From Crotophaga sulcirostris (lineage: Eukaryota; Chordata; Aves; Cuculiformes; Crotophagidae): a stretch of 64,000 bases of DNA. Below are positions 11,461-23,100 of this stretch, one piece after another. The DNA is taken from NCBI GenBank assembly GCA_013397455.1, contig VYZB01000336.1:905133-969132 (forward strand), read 5' to 3'. The notes under the pieces were generated by a model. That model searched no databases. It saw only the letters and a list, made by a program, of their open reading frames with translations, and was not told the DNA's origin. A program made the position numbers and the translations under genes. The stretch's first letter is position 1. The number at the start of each line of letters is the position of its first letter.

Positions 11461-12110
11461 TGCCCCCCCCTCTAAGTTCACCCCTTGTCCCCGCTGTCCC
11501 TTTTCCATCTAAATTCTTCCTTCCCCCCCCCCCCTCTTGTCCCTCTTTTTCCCCTCTTCTCCCTCTTGGCCTCACTTGTCCCCTCCCCCCCCCATTGTCC
11601 CTTTTCTAGCTAAATCCTCTCTTCTTGTCTCCCCTTGTCTCCTCTTCCCCCCCCGTGTCCCCTCTTCTCCTCTCTTGTCCTCATTTGTCCCCCCTTGTCC
11701 CCTCTTCCCCCCCCTGGCCTCACTTGTCCCCTCTTATCCCCCTTTGTCCCTTTTCCATCTAAATCCTCCCCCCCCCTCCTTTCTTCTCCCTCTTGTCCCC
11801 TTTTTGTCCTTTGTCACAACTGTACTTTTCCCCCCCAAATCCTCCCTTCTTCTCCCCTCTTGTCCCCCCTTCTCCCTCTTGGCGTCAGTTCCCCCCCCTT
11901 GTTCCCACTGTCCCTTTTCCATCTAAGTCCTTCCCTCTTCTTCCTTCTTTTCCCCCCCTCTCCCTTCTTCTCCCCACTGTCCCTTTTCTATCTAAATTCT
12001 TCATTCTTGTTCCCCCCCCCTCCCTTCCTTCTTCTACCCTCTTAACCCCACTGGTCCCCACTGTCCCGTTCCCCCCCCCCCCCTTCCCTTGCTGTTCCAT
12101 GATGACCCCA
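11461..12110. repeat. Pyrimidine-rich minisatellite
   Basis: The stretch is almost pure C and T on the plus strand, with recurring TGTCCCTTTTCCATCTAAAT near 11497, 11598, 11746, 11908 and 11979 separated by CCTCTTGTCCCC segments. C runs every 61 bases (11464 to 12074) are artefactual. The open frames here have no codon sense. Confidence 0.8.
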
Positions 12111-12555
12111 TCACATCCAATATCGGCCATAACACCCCCCCTAACCCTCATCTCTCATCTCAGCATCGTTCCTCAACATCTCAACAAGCTTTTCCATGTT
12201 TTTCTTTGATCTCCAGGATGGCAATAAACCCTTAAATTCCATTTCTTGATGCTGCTCCTTAAGACTACGGTGTTTGGAACAAGGCTGAGATTCAGTTTGT
12301 GGAGTTCCTTGGACAACGAGGACTCAACTGTGTGGAGAAGACAATTCAAAGTTCTCTGGTGTGGCTTCTGAAGTTGTTTTGCTGCGTATGTCCACGTTTG
12401 TGACACAGAAACATCCAAAAAGGTAACGCTACCTGTTCTCCTTGCACCGAGTTCAGTTTTCAAACAATCTCTGCTACTTTTTCTTCTGGTTTTGACCACT
12501 AATGCTGCAATTTTTTTATGCTGGTTCTGGTTCAAATGGTCGTGATTCATAACAT
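12110..12555. other. Unique intergenic sequence, no assigned gene
   Basis: This non-CR1 sequence has modest open frames on both strands (one plus frame runs about 12270-12397). An AATAAA at 12223 has no associated gene. No family is recognised. Confidence 0.3.
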
Positions 12556-12712
12556 GGATCGTGGAGGTGTTGAAGGCCAGGTTGTATGGGGCTTGGAGCA
12601 CCCTGATCCAGTGGGAGGTGTCCCTGCCCATGGAACTGGATGGGCTTGGAGGTCCCTTCAAACCCAAACCCATGCTAAAGCCTCATCACCCATCATGGAA
12701 TGCGTTGGGTGA
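12555..12712 (+). mobile_element. CR1 3' fragment
   Basis: It contains GTTGAAGGCCAGGTTGTATGG and the GGGAGGTGTCCCTGCCCATGG block. 12712-13040 downstream is unique and AT-rich, with an (ATTA)n run near 12806, and holds no recognised gene. Confidence 0.8.
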
Positions 12713-13039
12713 AGCCAAGTGGAACTGACAGGAGCCGCCCAAGGATGGTGAAGATGAAGAAGAGCAGAAGACTCCACATAGTTGAGAGCTCCAAATGGGA
12801 TCCATTAATTAATTAATTAATCAACCTGACCTTAATTGCTTTGAAAGCTGAACCTGGGCAGAAAGGTTTTCTCCAGGGTTTGTAGACATCTTCCTCCTTC
12901 TTCATTTCTTCAAAGCTTGGATCCTCCTGGGAGCATGAATTAATGAATGAGGTGTGAGTAGCGGTAGCGCTCATTAATGAATGACTCATTAAAATAACGT
13001 GAAACTACGGCCCAAGAACTCAACTTTTTCATCCTCCTG

Positions 13040-13545
13040 GTATCACTCAGCACTGGTGAGGTCACACCTTGAGTCCTAGGTTGAGTTTTGGGCTCTTCAC
13101 ATCAATAAGGACCTTGAGGAGCGCATCTGGAGAAGGGGACAGAGCCTGGGAAGGGGCTGGAGAACAAGGGTTGTGGAAGCACCTGAGGGGGGTTTAGCCT
13201 GGAGGAGGCTGAGGGAACACCTCATCACTCTCTGCAGCTCCTGGAAAGGAGATTGTGGTGAGGTGAGTCTTGATCTCCCAGGGAACAAGTTATGGGACAA
13301 GAGGGGATTTCCTCAAGTTGCACTAGGGGAGATTGAGATTGGACATCAGGAAGAAAGTCTTCATGGAAAGGATTCTCAAGCACTTGGAAGAGCCTGACCA
13401 GGAAGGTGGTGGAGTCCCCATCCCTGGAAGGGTTCAAAAACTTAATAGATGAGGTGTTCAAAGATCTGGTTCAGTAGTGGACACAGACGATTGGACTCAA
13501 TGATCTCAAAGGTATTTTCCAACCAAGTGATTCCATGGTCACATC
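13040..13545 (+). mobile_element. CR1 copy
   Basis: Plus-oriented body from AGCACTGGTGAGGTCACACC to CTCAAAGGTATTTTCCAACC and TGATTCCATGG. Confidence 0.85.
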
Positions 13546-13737
13546 TTCTTCTGACATCTTGGCTTCTTCGGGAGCCAAGGCGCTGGCCTAGTGTGGCCCA
13601 GAGGGTTTCAATTGAACCAATCCACCTGGTTGTCATCGTTAGTTGGGCTTCCTCATCTTCTTCTCCTTTGTTTTTGGATTTAGGGCCTCAAAACCATCTT
13701 CTGGGGACCAAAAAAAGGTGAAAAAGTCAGCAATACC

Positions 13738-13938
13738 TTGCTTTTTTGCACCAAAATGAGATGGAAAGGAACAGGGTTGTCCTTCTTGGTGACACCAAAT
13801 CTAGGAGCTTTAAGGAGGAATTTGAGTTCTGACTGGAAATCTGTTGACCAGAGCATCTCAAACGAAGCCTTTGGTCCCCCTTCTACAAGGTCACCTGATG
13901 GGAAAGAGATTCTGGGTAGCAACCTGCCCTTCCAGTGA
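13738..13938 (+). other. Open frame in unique DNA, possible orphan exon
   Basis: A 66-codon frame in non-repeat sequence ends with a stop. Its composition (SSDWKSVDQSISNEAFGPP) looks more protein-like than the CR1 frames around it. STARD6 and C18orf54 would be expected between POLI and the DYNAP locus, but I cannot match either. The reverse strand is also open here, which weakens the case. Confidence 0.2.
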
Positions 13939-13945
13939 GATGTTT

Positions 13946-15070
13946 CATAGAATGGCTTGGTTGGAAATGACCTTTGAGATCATCGAGTCCAACTGTATGT
14001 GTCCACTAGATCCCTGAGCACCTCATCTTTTCAACCCCTGCAGGGATGGTGACTCCACCACCACCCTGAGCAGCCTCTGCCAGGGATTGAAGCTTCCAGT
14101 TTCCTTACCAGCTGAGGGTTTATGGGTGGAGATGAGAAAGGAGGAACTCTGGTGTGTCCTGGTGCTGAAAAATCAAAAAGGAAACCACATAAAAGGAAGA
14201 AGACCTTCACCTCTCACACATCTTCCAGTTAAGAATGGGGAAGAAGAGCGAGGATCGTAAATGACTTCACCCCCCCGGATCAGGTTGCTCCAAGCTCCAT
14301 CCAACCAAGCCTTGACCACCTCCAGGGATCACAGAAACACAGAATGGGTTGAGTTGGAAGGGACTTCAAAGCCCACCTAGTTCCATGGGCACCCCCCCCT
14401 CCCACTGGATCAGTTTCCTCCAAGCCCCATCCAACCTGGCCTTCAACATCTCCCCCCCCCAGAGAACCATGGAATGGGTTGGGTTGGAATGGACCTTAAA
14501 GCCCATCCAGAACCCCCCCCGATCAGAAATGATGGGTTTGAGACATCTATTATGGGGCTTTCTCAACAGCTGGGCCCCCCCCGTGGAGTGTGGGAAAGTA
14601 CATTCTACCGCTAGAACACCAGCCCAGAAAGGCACCCATGTCCTGAGCTGCATCTGAAGCAGTGGGGCCAGCAGGACCAGGGAGAGGGTTCTCCCCCCCC
14701 CCCCAATTCTCTGGTGGGACCTCACCAGGAGTCCTGCGTCCAGTTCTGGAGTCCTCAGCATGGAAGAACATGTATGTGTTGGAGCAAGTCCAGAGGAGGC
14801 CACAGAGATGATCTGAGGGCTTGGAGAACCTCCCACACGAGGACAGGCTGAGAGAGTTGGGGTTGTCCAGCCTGGGGAAGAGAAGATTCTGGAGGTACCT
14901 TCTAGCATCTTCCAGTAGGCAGGGAGTTGGAACTGGCCCAGGTTGCCCAGAGAAGTGGTGGCTGCCCCACCTCTGGAGATGCTGAAGGCCAGGTTGGATG
15001 GGGCTTGGAACACCCTGATCCAGCGGGAGGTGGCCCTGCCCATGGAACTGGATGGGTTTTATGGTCCTTA
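13946..15070. mobile_element. CR1 cluster
   Basis: A minus copy at 13946-14095, minus pieces at 14275-14525, and a plus copy at 14610-15070 that includes GTCCAGAGGAGGCCACAGAGATG from ORF2. 14100-14270 is unique and featureless. Confidence 0.8.
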
Positions 15071-15500
15071 CTCAACCTTGTGGTTGCCCTCCAAGCTGGA
15101 AAGGAGAAAACAGACTTTCTTGACCTTCCATGATTACACGGAGAGAAATGAAGTGGCAGGCAGGGACCAGGCTATGGAGGAAGCCCTACACCCATCAGCA
15201 GGAGCAACCAGGAGGAAAGTGGCGGCTTCTCAGAAGGTCACTGTTTGCTAATGATGTGCTCAAGGAGGTGGGAGGAGAAGGATTTGCATATTGAGGAAAT
15301 CTTTTCCCCCCCCAACACTTCCTCCTTGGTGTCCTATAAAGATGAGGGGAAACGGCAGCAGGGGAGGCCCCCCCTTTGAAGAAGGCAAGCGTCGTGGTCT
15401 CGGACCTCAGGAGGATCCTTATTGTGGTGAGGCTGCAGCATGGTGGGAGGAAATAGGGGTGGGGTTTTGGTTTCACAGGGCGATTTTACCCCCCCCAAGG
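15070..15500. other. Unique sequence, nothing recognised
   Basis: No CR1 block and no recognised coding region; two lattice C runs (15307, 15368). Confidence 0.3.
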
Positions 15501-15504
15501 GAAT

Positions 15505-15850
15505 CGTGGAGTGGAGTGGAGTGGGTTGGAAGGGACCTCCAAGCCCAGCCCCCCCCCTGGGCAAGGGCACCTCCCACTGGACCAGGTTACTGCAAGCCCC
15601 ATCCAACCTGGCCCCCCCCACCTCCAGGTATGAGATCTGGGGGTTCTGGGTGACATGAAGTTAGAATCATGGCCCCCCCGAATGGTTTGGGTTGGAAGGG
15701 ACCTCAAAGCCCACCCAGTTCCATGGGCAGGGACCCCCCCCACTTGATCAGGATACTCCAAGCCCCATCCAACCTGGCCTTCAGCACCTCCAGGGATGAA
15801 GGTTTTGAGGTTCCTTCCAACCCAACTCATTTCATGATATCATGTAGAGT
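15505..15850 (-). mobile_element. CR1 3' fragments
   Basis: Two minus copies starting GGAGTGGGTTGGAAGGGACC and AATGGTTTGGGTTGGAAGGG; several C runs fall within (15551, 15612, 15673, 15734). Confidence 0.8.
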
Positions 15851-15886
15851 CTTATAGTCCTCAACATTCTTCAAGAAGGAAGTGTA

Positions 15887-15974
15887 ATGGAAACAGCAAG
15901 AATTGTCCCCAAGGATGAGTCACCCTGGACTTCTGGAAAGTCCAGTGAGGAGGAAGAGCAGAAGGAGACAATGT
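15887..15974 (+). other. Possible coding exon upstream of the bicupin gene
   Basis: An ATG opens a short acidic frame (ETARIVPKDESPWTSGKSSE) in unique DNA 1.3 kb upstream of the assigned first exon. It runs into an artefactual C run at 15975-15984 that could hide a donor site. It may be an alternative first exon or chance. Confidence 0.18.
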
Positions 15975-16324
15975 CCCCCCCCCCAAGTCCCTTATCTTGA
16001 GCTAACAAACACTAAATCCCTTGGTGGCAGAAGGGAGGAGCAAGGACAATTTCGGTTGGAGGTTGGTGACCTCCCTTCAGGGCCATAAATGGTGTCAGGG
16101 ATGGGACAATTGTTTACTTAAAAGCTATGGGGTGGTAGCCAAAGCTCAGATGATGACAGTGAGAAGATGATTGATGGCTCTTACGCAAAGTACGAGTTTT
16201 GAGGAGACCATGGAGAAAGGGCTGAAAGTGTCTTCCAATGTTTTGAGCTCAGGGAAGTCCACATCAGGGTCTGGAAATGGGATTGGAAGAGCAAGTCGGG
16301 TCAAGAATTTGAAGGTGGTAACGC

Positions 16325-16695
16325 TGCAGGTGTTGAAGGCCAGGTTGGATGGGGCTTGGAGCAACCTGATCCATTGGGAGGTGGCTCTGCCCATGGATTT
16401 GGATGGGCTTTGAGGTTCCTTCCAGCCCAAACCATTCTATGATCCCTGGTGATGTTCAAGACCAGGTCGGATGAAGTTTGGAGCAACCTGATCCAGAGGA
16501 AGGTGGCCCTGCCCATGGATTGGAACTGGGTGGGCTTTAAGGCCCCTTCCAACCCAACCCATTTCCATGATTCTATGATCCCTTGTCGTCTCCAAGGCGA
16601 GGCTGGATGAAGCTTGGAGCACCTTGATCCAGTGGAAGGTGGGTTTGAACTGGACGGGCTTTGAGGTCCATTCCAACCCACCCCATTCCATGTTT
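16325..16695 (+). mobile_element. Three tandem CR1 3' fragments
   Basis: Plus pieces at about 16325-16440, 16443-16580 and 16581-16690 each end TTCCAACCCA...CCATG. 16695-17181 is unique sequence that may hold the bicupin promoter or 5' UTR. Confidence 0.8.
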
Positions 16696-17181
16696 CTCTG
16701 CTGCTGGTAGGGTGAAACATGACGGTTCCGTTGTCACAAAAGTCATTTCAGCTTGTGGAAACTTTCGGACTGTGAAAAACATGTCAGCAGGGAACTGGGT
16801 TGCTCAAGATTCTGGGAACCTCAGCCGTTGGTTGTGGTTGGGAAGGAGATGACACAACCATCCAGGACCTCGAGTTCAATTGAGCTGGTCCTTAACAAAG
16901 GTGAAGGAACCAGACGAGTCCTTCTTCTTTTTTCTCCAATGGTTGGGACTCATTGTCACATTGGGTTTTGGGGTCTTTGTGAGACTGGAAGGACGTCCAA
17001 CCCCATTGTGGACTTCTGTGATGTGGTTTAGAGCAGAAGACTTTCTTGGATTGCATCACCATGGAGCTGCAGCAGCAGATGAGTCACTTCCCTGGGCTCT
17101 GTAACTGAGGTCCTGTCTTGAATTAACGTCCTTCTCCTTCTCTTTTCCTTCTCTGGAAGGATCTTCTCCAGCTTCCACTGA

Positions 17182-20100
17182 ATGGACAACCAGGCTTTTG
17201 AGATGCACGGAGAGAGCATGGAAAGGTCTTCAAGAGGAAAAGAGTGGCCAAAGAAAGAGGTACTGGTACTTTTCCTTCATAAAACATTCCTAAAAGGGTC
17301 ACCTTAGCGATCAAAGCCTGGTTTTCCAACATGGAACCGTGGGTTGGGTTGGAAGGGGCCTCAAAAGCCCATTCAGTTCCCCCCCCCGGGACACCTCCCA
17401 CTGGGTCAGGTTGCTCCAATCCACATCCAACCTGGCCTGGAACACCTCCAGAGTTCATAGAAGCGTGGAATGGGTTGGGTTGGAAGGCACCACAAAGCCC
17501 ATCCACGTCCAACCCAGGGCAGGGACACCCATGGTCCCTGGCTTCTTGGGATCTCAATCAATGTGGTGGAGTAAGTGTTGGGATTTGGCATCCAGAGGGA
17601 CCTTCACAGGCTGGAGAGGTGGGGTTGGGAGAACCTCATAAGGTTCAACAAGGCTAAGGGCAGGGTCCTACACCTGGATCGGGGCAACCCCAACCACAAA
17701 TCCAGGCTGGGTGGAGAATGGGGTGGCGGCCAGCCCTGAGGAGAAAGACCGGGGAGGGGGGTGTGAAGCTCAACAGGAGCCACCAATGGGCACTTGAAGC
17801 CCCAAAACCCCCCCGTGTCCTGGGCTTCATCCAAAGCAGTGGGACTAGCAGGTCAAGGGAGGGATTCTCCCTGTCTGCTCTGCTCTGGTGAGACCTCACC
17901 TGGAGTCCTATGTCCAGCTCTGGAGTCCTCAGCACAGAAAGGACATGGAGCTGGTGGCACAAGTCCAGAGGAGGCCACAGAGATGATCCGAGGGCTTGAG
18001 CACCTCCTGTTTGAGGACAGGCTGAAAGAGTTGGGGTTGTTCAGCCTGGAGAAGAGGAGACAGAGAGAAGACCTCATCATGGTCTTCAGCTTCCTCACAG
18101 TGAGGGGAGGAAGAGAAGGTGCTGAGCTCTTCTCTCTGATCACCAATGACAGGACTCAAAGGAATGGCAGGAAGATGTGCCAGGGGAGGGTTAGGTTGGA
18201 CATCAGGAAGAGGTTCTTCACCCAGAGGGTGATGGAGCACTGGAACAGCTCCCCAGGGCAGCAGTCACAGCTCCAAGCCTGATGATCTTCAAGAACCATT
18301 TGAATAAGGCCCTCAGACCCATGGTGTGAATGTTGGGATTGTCCTAGACAGGGTCAGGTGTTGCTCCTTGTGGGTCCCTTCCAACTCCAGGACACTCCCT
18401 AAGTGTCCTCAGCCCACCTCCTCCTCCTCCAGAGACCACATTCAGTAAAGGCATGATGCCTAGAGCAGTTGGCATGGATGGAACATCTCCATCCTGGCCT
18501 TTCTTCTCCACCACCAGGCCACTGGAGCACGTGAGGTGTTGCATCTACTAAACTGTCTTTCTTCTCTTCGGGGGGCTTCTCTTGTTCATTGCAGGAACAA
18601 ACGGGCAGGTGGTCCCTCATGAAGGTCTTCCTTGTTTGCCTCCTGGCCTGCGTGATCACTACGGCGCTAGGAGTTCTCATCCTCTCCTTGGTCTACGTGA
18701 ACAACTCAACCTATGTGAGAGACACGGACATTAAAGATGATGGCGCATCCTCCTCAACTCCAGAAGAAAGAAGAATGGACCTCAAATTCCAGTTCCTGAA
18801 TCATCTCCAGAAATCAAAGGTAAAGCATGGAAGGACTTGGTTGGAAAAGACCCTTGAGATCATCGAGTCCAACTCTTATGTGTCCACCACTAAGGCAAAT
18901 CCCTGAGCACTTCATCTGCCCAGCTTTTCAACCCCTCCAGGGATGGTGGCTCCACCACTTTAACTACTTAATATATTAATTGACCCTAAAGATGTTTTGA
19001 AGCCTGAGGTGGTCACTCCAAACTTGTCCCTGCAGGCTTCTTTTATGACACATGGGGAGGGACACCAACTTCTCGATAGTGACTCCTTCCATGACAGATG
19101 TTGGACGTGGTATGGATCTCTAGAGGGCCTCTTGGGAGACCTCCAAGCCTTTCCAGTTTCATGCGCAGGGACACCTCCCACTGGATGAGATGGCTCCAAG
19201 CCCCATCCAACCCCCCCTTCAAAACCTCCAGGGATGGGACAGGCACCCCTTCTCTGGGCAACGTGTTCTATTGTCCCATCACCCTCATCGTGAAGATTCT
19301 CCTCCAAAGATCTCATCTCAGTCTTGTCCTTTGAATTGAAAGCCCTTTGTCCCATCACTCCAGGACTTGTAGAAGGTCCCTCCCCAGCTTTCCTGGAGCA
19401 CCTTTCCATACTGGAAGGCCACTAGAAGGTCTCCCTGGAGCCTCCTCCAGGCTGCCCCCCCACAGCTCTCTCAGCCTGTCCTCATACGGGATGTGCTTCA
19501 TCTCCATGGCCTCCTCCCCCCCTGTTCCATGAGTTCCGTGTCCTTCTTATGTTGGGGATAAGAGGGGTCCTTCAAGCCCCCCCCACCTTCTAGGGGCAGT
19601 AGAGGCATTGGGAAAGGACCAGTTTGGGGTGCAACCATGGCAATTCAGGGCCATATCTTACTAGACAATGCTTTCCATGTCTTGGATCTCAAAGTTTAAC
19701 CTTTAGGTCACTTTTTTTCCCAAATCAAGGTCCAGAATGGACCATTTTGTCCTTCATATCTCTCGTTTGTAGAATATCATGACGGCAGAACTTACAGAAA
19801 CCATCATTAAAAGCAACTCAAATGCACATGGAGAATATCCTCAGGGAGAAAAGGATGAGAACCCACCAGCCCAGCCCACACCAAGGAGTTCTCAAAGTAG
19901 TTTTGGGGACATTCCTTCATTTTTGACCACAATTCTCCTCAATTTTACAGGTCTACCAGTACCCAGGTGGTGAGATCCAGTGGGCGAGGTTCAGGAAGGA
20001 CCTCAATGACTATGGAAGTGACGAAGAGATGAAATTTGGGAGAAGCATCAACAACCATCACGCCAAAATGACTTTTGGAACCTTGAGGATCAAGAGCAAA

Positions 20101-23100
20101 GGCCTTCGGGTTCCTCATTGGCATTTTAATGCCAACGAACATGGCTACCTCCAACAGGTACTACCTGGTTGTCCCACTTGGAGTTTGATGGGCCTTCATG
20201 TCCCTTCCAACCCAACCCTTTCTGTGGTTCTGTCATGACATAGGGTTTCATGGAATCATTAAAGTTGGAGAAGACCTCCAAGCTCATCCAGCCCAGCCCC
20301 ACCATGCCTGCTAAACTGTGTCCCCAAGCAGAACATCTCCAAGTGTTTTGAAACCCTGCAGGGTTGGAGACTCCACCACTGCCTAGGTTGGATGGGTTTT
20401 GGAGCACCCTGATCCAGTGGGAGGTGGCCCTTCCCATGGAAATGGATGGGCTTTGAGGTTACCCAGAGAAGTGGTGGCTGCCCCATCCCTGGAGGTGTCG
20501 AAGGTCAGGTTGGATGGGGCTTGGAGGAACCTGATGCAATGGATCCATGGTGTCTCTGCCCATGGAACTGGATGGGCTTTGGGGTCCCTTCTGACCTAAA
20601 CCATTCCAGGATTCCATAAGAAGAAAATAGAGGTCCTGATGTTCTGATGTTCTCCAGGGGACGGCCTGGATCGGAGTCATCAGCGCAGATGACACCATGG
20701 TTACCACCTACAATGTCACAGCTGGCCAAGTGGTCTTCTTCCCCAGAAATACTGTGCACTGGATCAAGAACGTTGGCTCAGAAGATTGCGTCTTCTTGCT
20801 GTTCTTCACAACCCATGAAGAACTTCAGACCTTGGATGTAGATGACGCCTTTTTCTCCACCCCAGAGGACATAGCAGCAAGAGCGTTAAAGGTCAGTGTG
20901 GTGGGTTCTGACTGCTCCATCCCTTGGAGGTGTTCAAGATCAGGTTGGATGGGGCTTTTAGCACCCAGATCTAGTGAGAGGTGGCCCTGCCCATGGATCT
21001 GGATGGGCTTTGAGGTCCCTTCCAACCCAAGCCATTCCATGTCTTTCCAAGAGCATCCTCTCTACTTCTGATATTCTCCTCAGTGCAGAAGGATGTAAGA
21101 AGTCCTTTGTGGAACAGAGTGCCACCTGTGTTCCCTCATACACAAGGAGAAAGAAATGATGTTCTCACCAAGAAACCCTTTCTCGTCCACCTTTCATTTA
21201 TCCCCAATACACGGAGAATCCTCCATCTTTCCAAAGGTGGAAGGTTCCCAAAACCTCCTTCTGAATTCCATGGTATGAGAAGATCTCAGGGGAAACCATA
21301 GATCATAGAATCATGGAATGAGTTGGGTTGGAAAGGACCTCAAAGCCCCCCCAGTGACATGGGCAGGGACACCTCCCACTTGCTCACGATGCTCCAAGCC
21401 CCATCCCCCCCCCCCTTCAACACCTCCAGGGATGGGGCAGCCACCACTTCTCTGGACAACCTGGGCCCCCCCCCCCCCACCCTCCCAGGAGAACATTTCT
21501 CCCCAGGATTTCGTCTCAATGTCCCATCCCCCCCCCAAAACCAATCTCATTTGACCTGACCCATCAGCAACGTCCCACAAGCAATTTGGCCCCCCCGTCT
21601 GAGAACTCTGTGTGTTCCCACCACAAAATTGTAGTAGACCTTCCCACCCACCCCCCCTTGGATGGGTTGAATTCCCCATTTCTGAGATGGAAGGAGAAGA
21701 GGAGAGCATTTTCATGGCCAAGTGGTCAATGAGATGAGGTTTCTCCACACCTTGTCCACCACTAAGGAACTGTGTTTGGATATTCAACAAAGCCAACCTT
21801 TAATTCTGGAGTTTAATGGGTAGGTTTCTCACCTTCATCTCCGTTGTGTGTCCCGCAGCCCCCAGGTGGAGTCAACTTCATCAGAACCTTCAAGAAACAA
21901 GCAGAAGACCAAGCAGTGAACCTCCCACCCAACTTGGACCAGCTCGTTCAAAATGCCACCTACAGGCAGTCTCCAGCCAACCTAGTCTGGCACTACTTCT
22001 ACGATCTCAAAGGTAACTATCTCAGAGCTTTGTGATGGACCTCGCTGTGCTTCCAGAGGTGGAGAGGAGGAGGTCCAGAACTGGTCAAAAATATATGGAG
22101 AAGTGAAAGATGGTTTGATAATCGATCTAATGACCTTCTTTTGAAGCTGTGGGACCTGATTCTGATCTCAAAGGGCTTCACCCTCTTGGTTTGAGTGTTT
22201 CTATCTCACCAGTAGATAGGAGAGAAGTTCAGGAAGCAGGAAATGCTTCCCAGCTCAATGTTCTCCACTGATGTGTGCAACCAGGGAATCATGGAATGGG
22301 TTGGAAGGGACCTCAAAGCCCATCCAGTTCCACTGGATCAGGTTCCTCAAAGCCCCATCCAACCTTTCCTTGAACTTCTCCAGGGTTGGGGCAGCCACTA
22401 CTTTTCTGGGCAACCTGAGCCAGGGCCTCACCACCCTGATAACATCCAACCTGTACCTGTTTGAAGCTGGAAGAGAGGACATTGAGATGAGACCTTGGAG
22501 AGAAATGTTTTCCTGTGAGGCTGGGGAAATCCTGGCCCAGGTTGCCCAGAGAAGTAGTGGCTGCCCCATCCCTGGAGGTGTTCATGGCCAGGTTGGATTG
22601 GGGCTTGGAGCACACTGATCCAGTGGGAGGTGTCTCTTCTCATGGAACTGGATGGGTTTGGAGGTCCTTTCCAACCCAAACCATTCCATGATTCATTAAG
22701 AAGCAAACAGAAGTCCACATCTCCACACACAGCTGATGGAGGTCATGAGAGATCCATGATGAACATCGTGTTGGGACCACAATGTTCTTCTGTACTGGAT
22801 GACCTAAATGGGCTTTCATTTTGCCTCCAGAGTCTTGTAGGCTTCCAGATCATGACTTTAGTGATGACCCGAAGTTGGCCAAGACCCAAATGAGGTTAAA
22901 CCTGGTGGGATGTGCTCATTGGTTGGCTTTGTTGTAGGGTCAAGGGAATATCCTTTCCAAGGAGGAGTTTTCCAATGGGCTCGTTACCGCATCAATGGCA
23001 CCGGACTTAATGAGCTGGAAAGGATCTTCAGCGAGTCGCTTCACAAGGTTGGCCCCCCCCCGAATTTAACCATGACCTCGCATTTGGAGTGGGTTCCATC

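Noticed and set aside
12223..12228. AATAAA downstream of the pyrimidine tract
   Set aside because: No gene ends here, and it is 2.6 kb past the POLI stop with repeats between.
12173..12673. 166-codon minus-strand frame
   Set aside because: Its first third is CR1-derived; the remainder shows no recognised family and has no splice context. Left as unassigned.
17575..18280. Reverse-transcriptase-like peptide
   Set aside because: Degraded C-terminal remnant of CR1 ORF2 with stops; not a functional gene.
19773..19797. Earlier acceptor for bicupin exon 3, frame beginning NIMTAEL
   Set aside because: Its frame cannot join phase 0 to exon 4. The acceptor at 19797 gives 33 codons, phase 0 on both sides.
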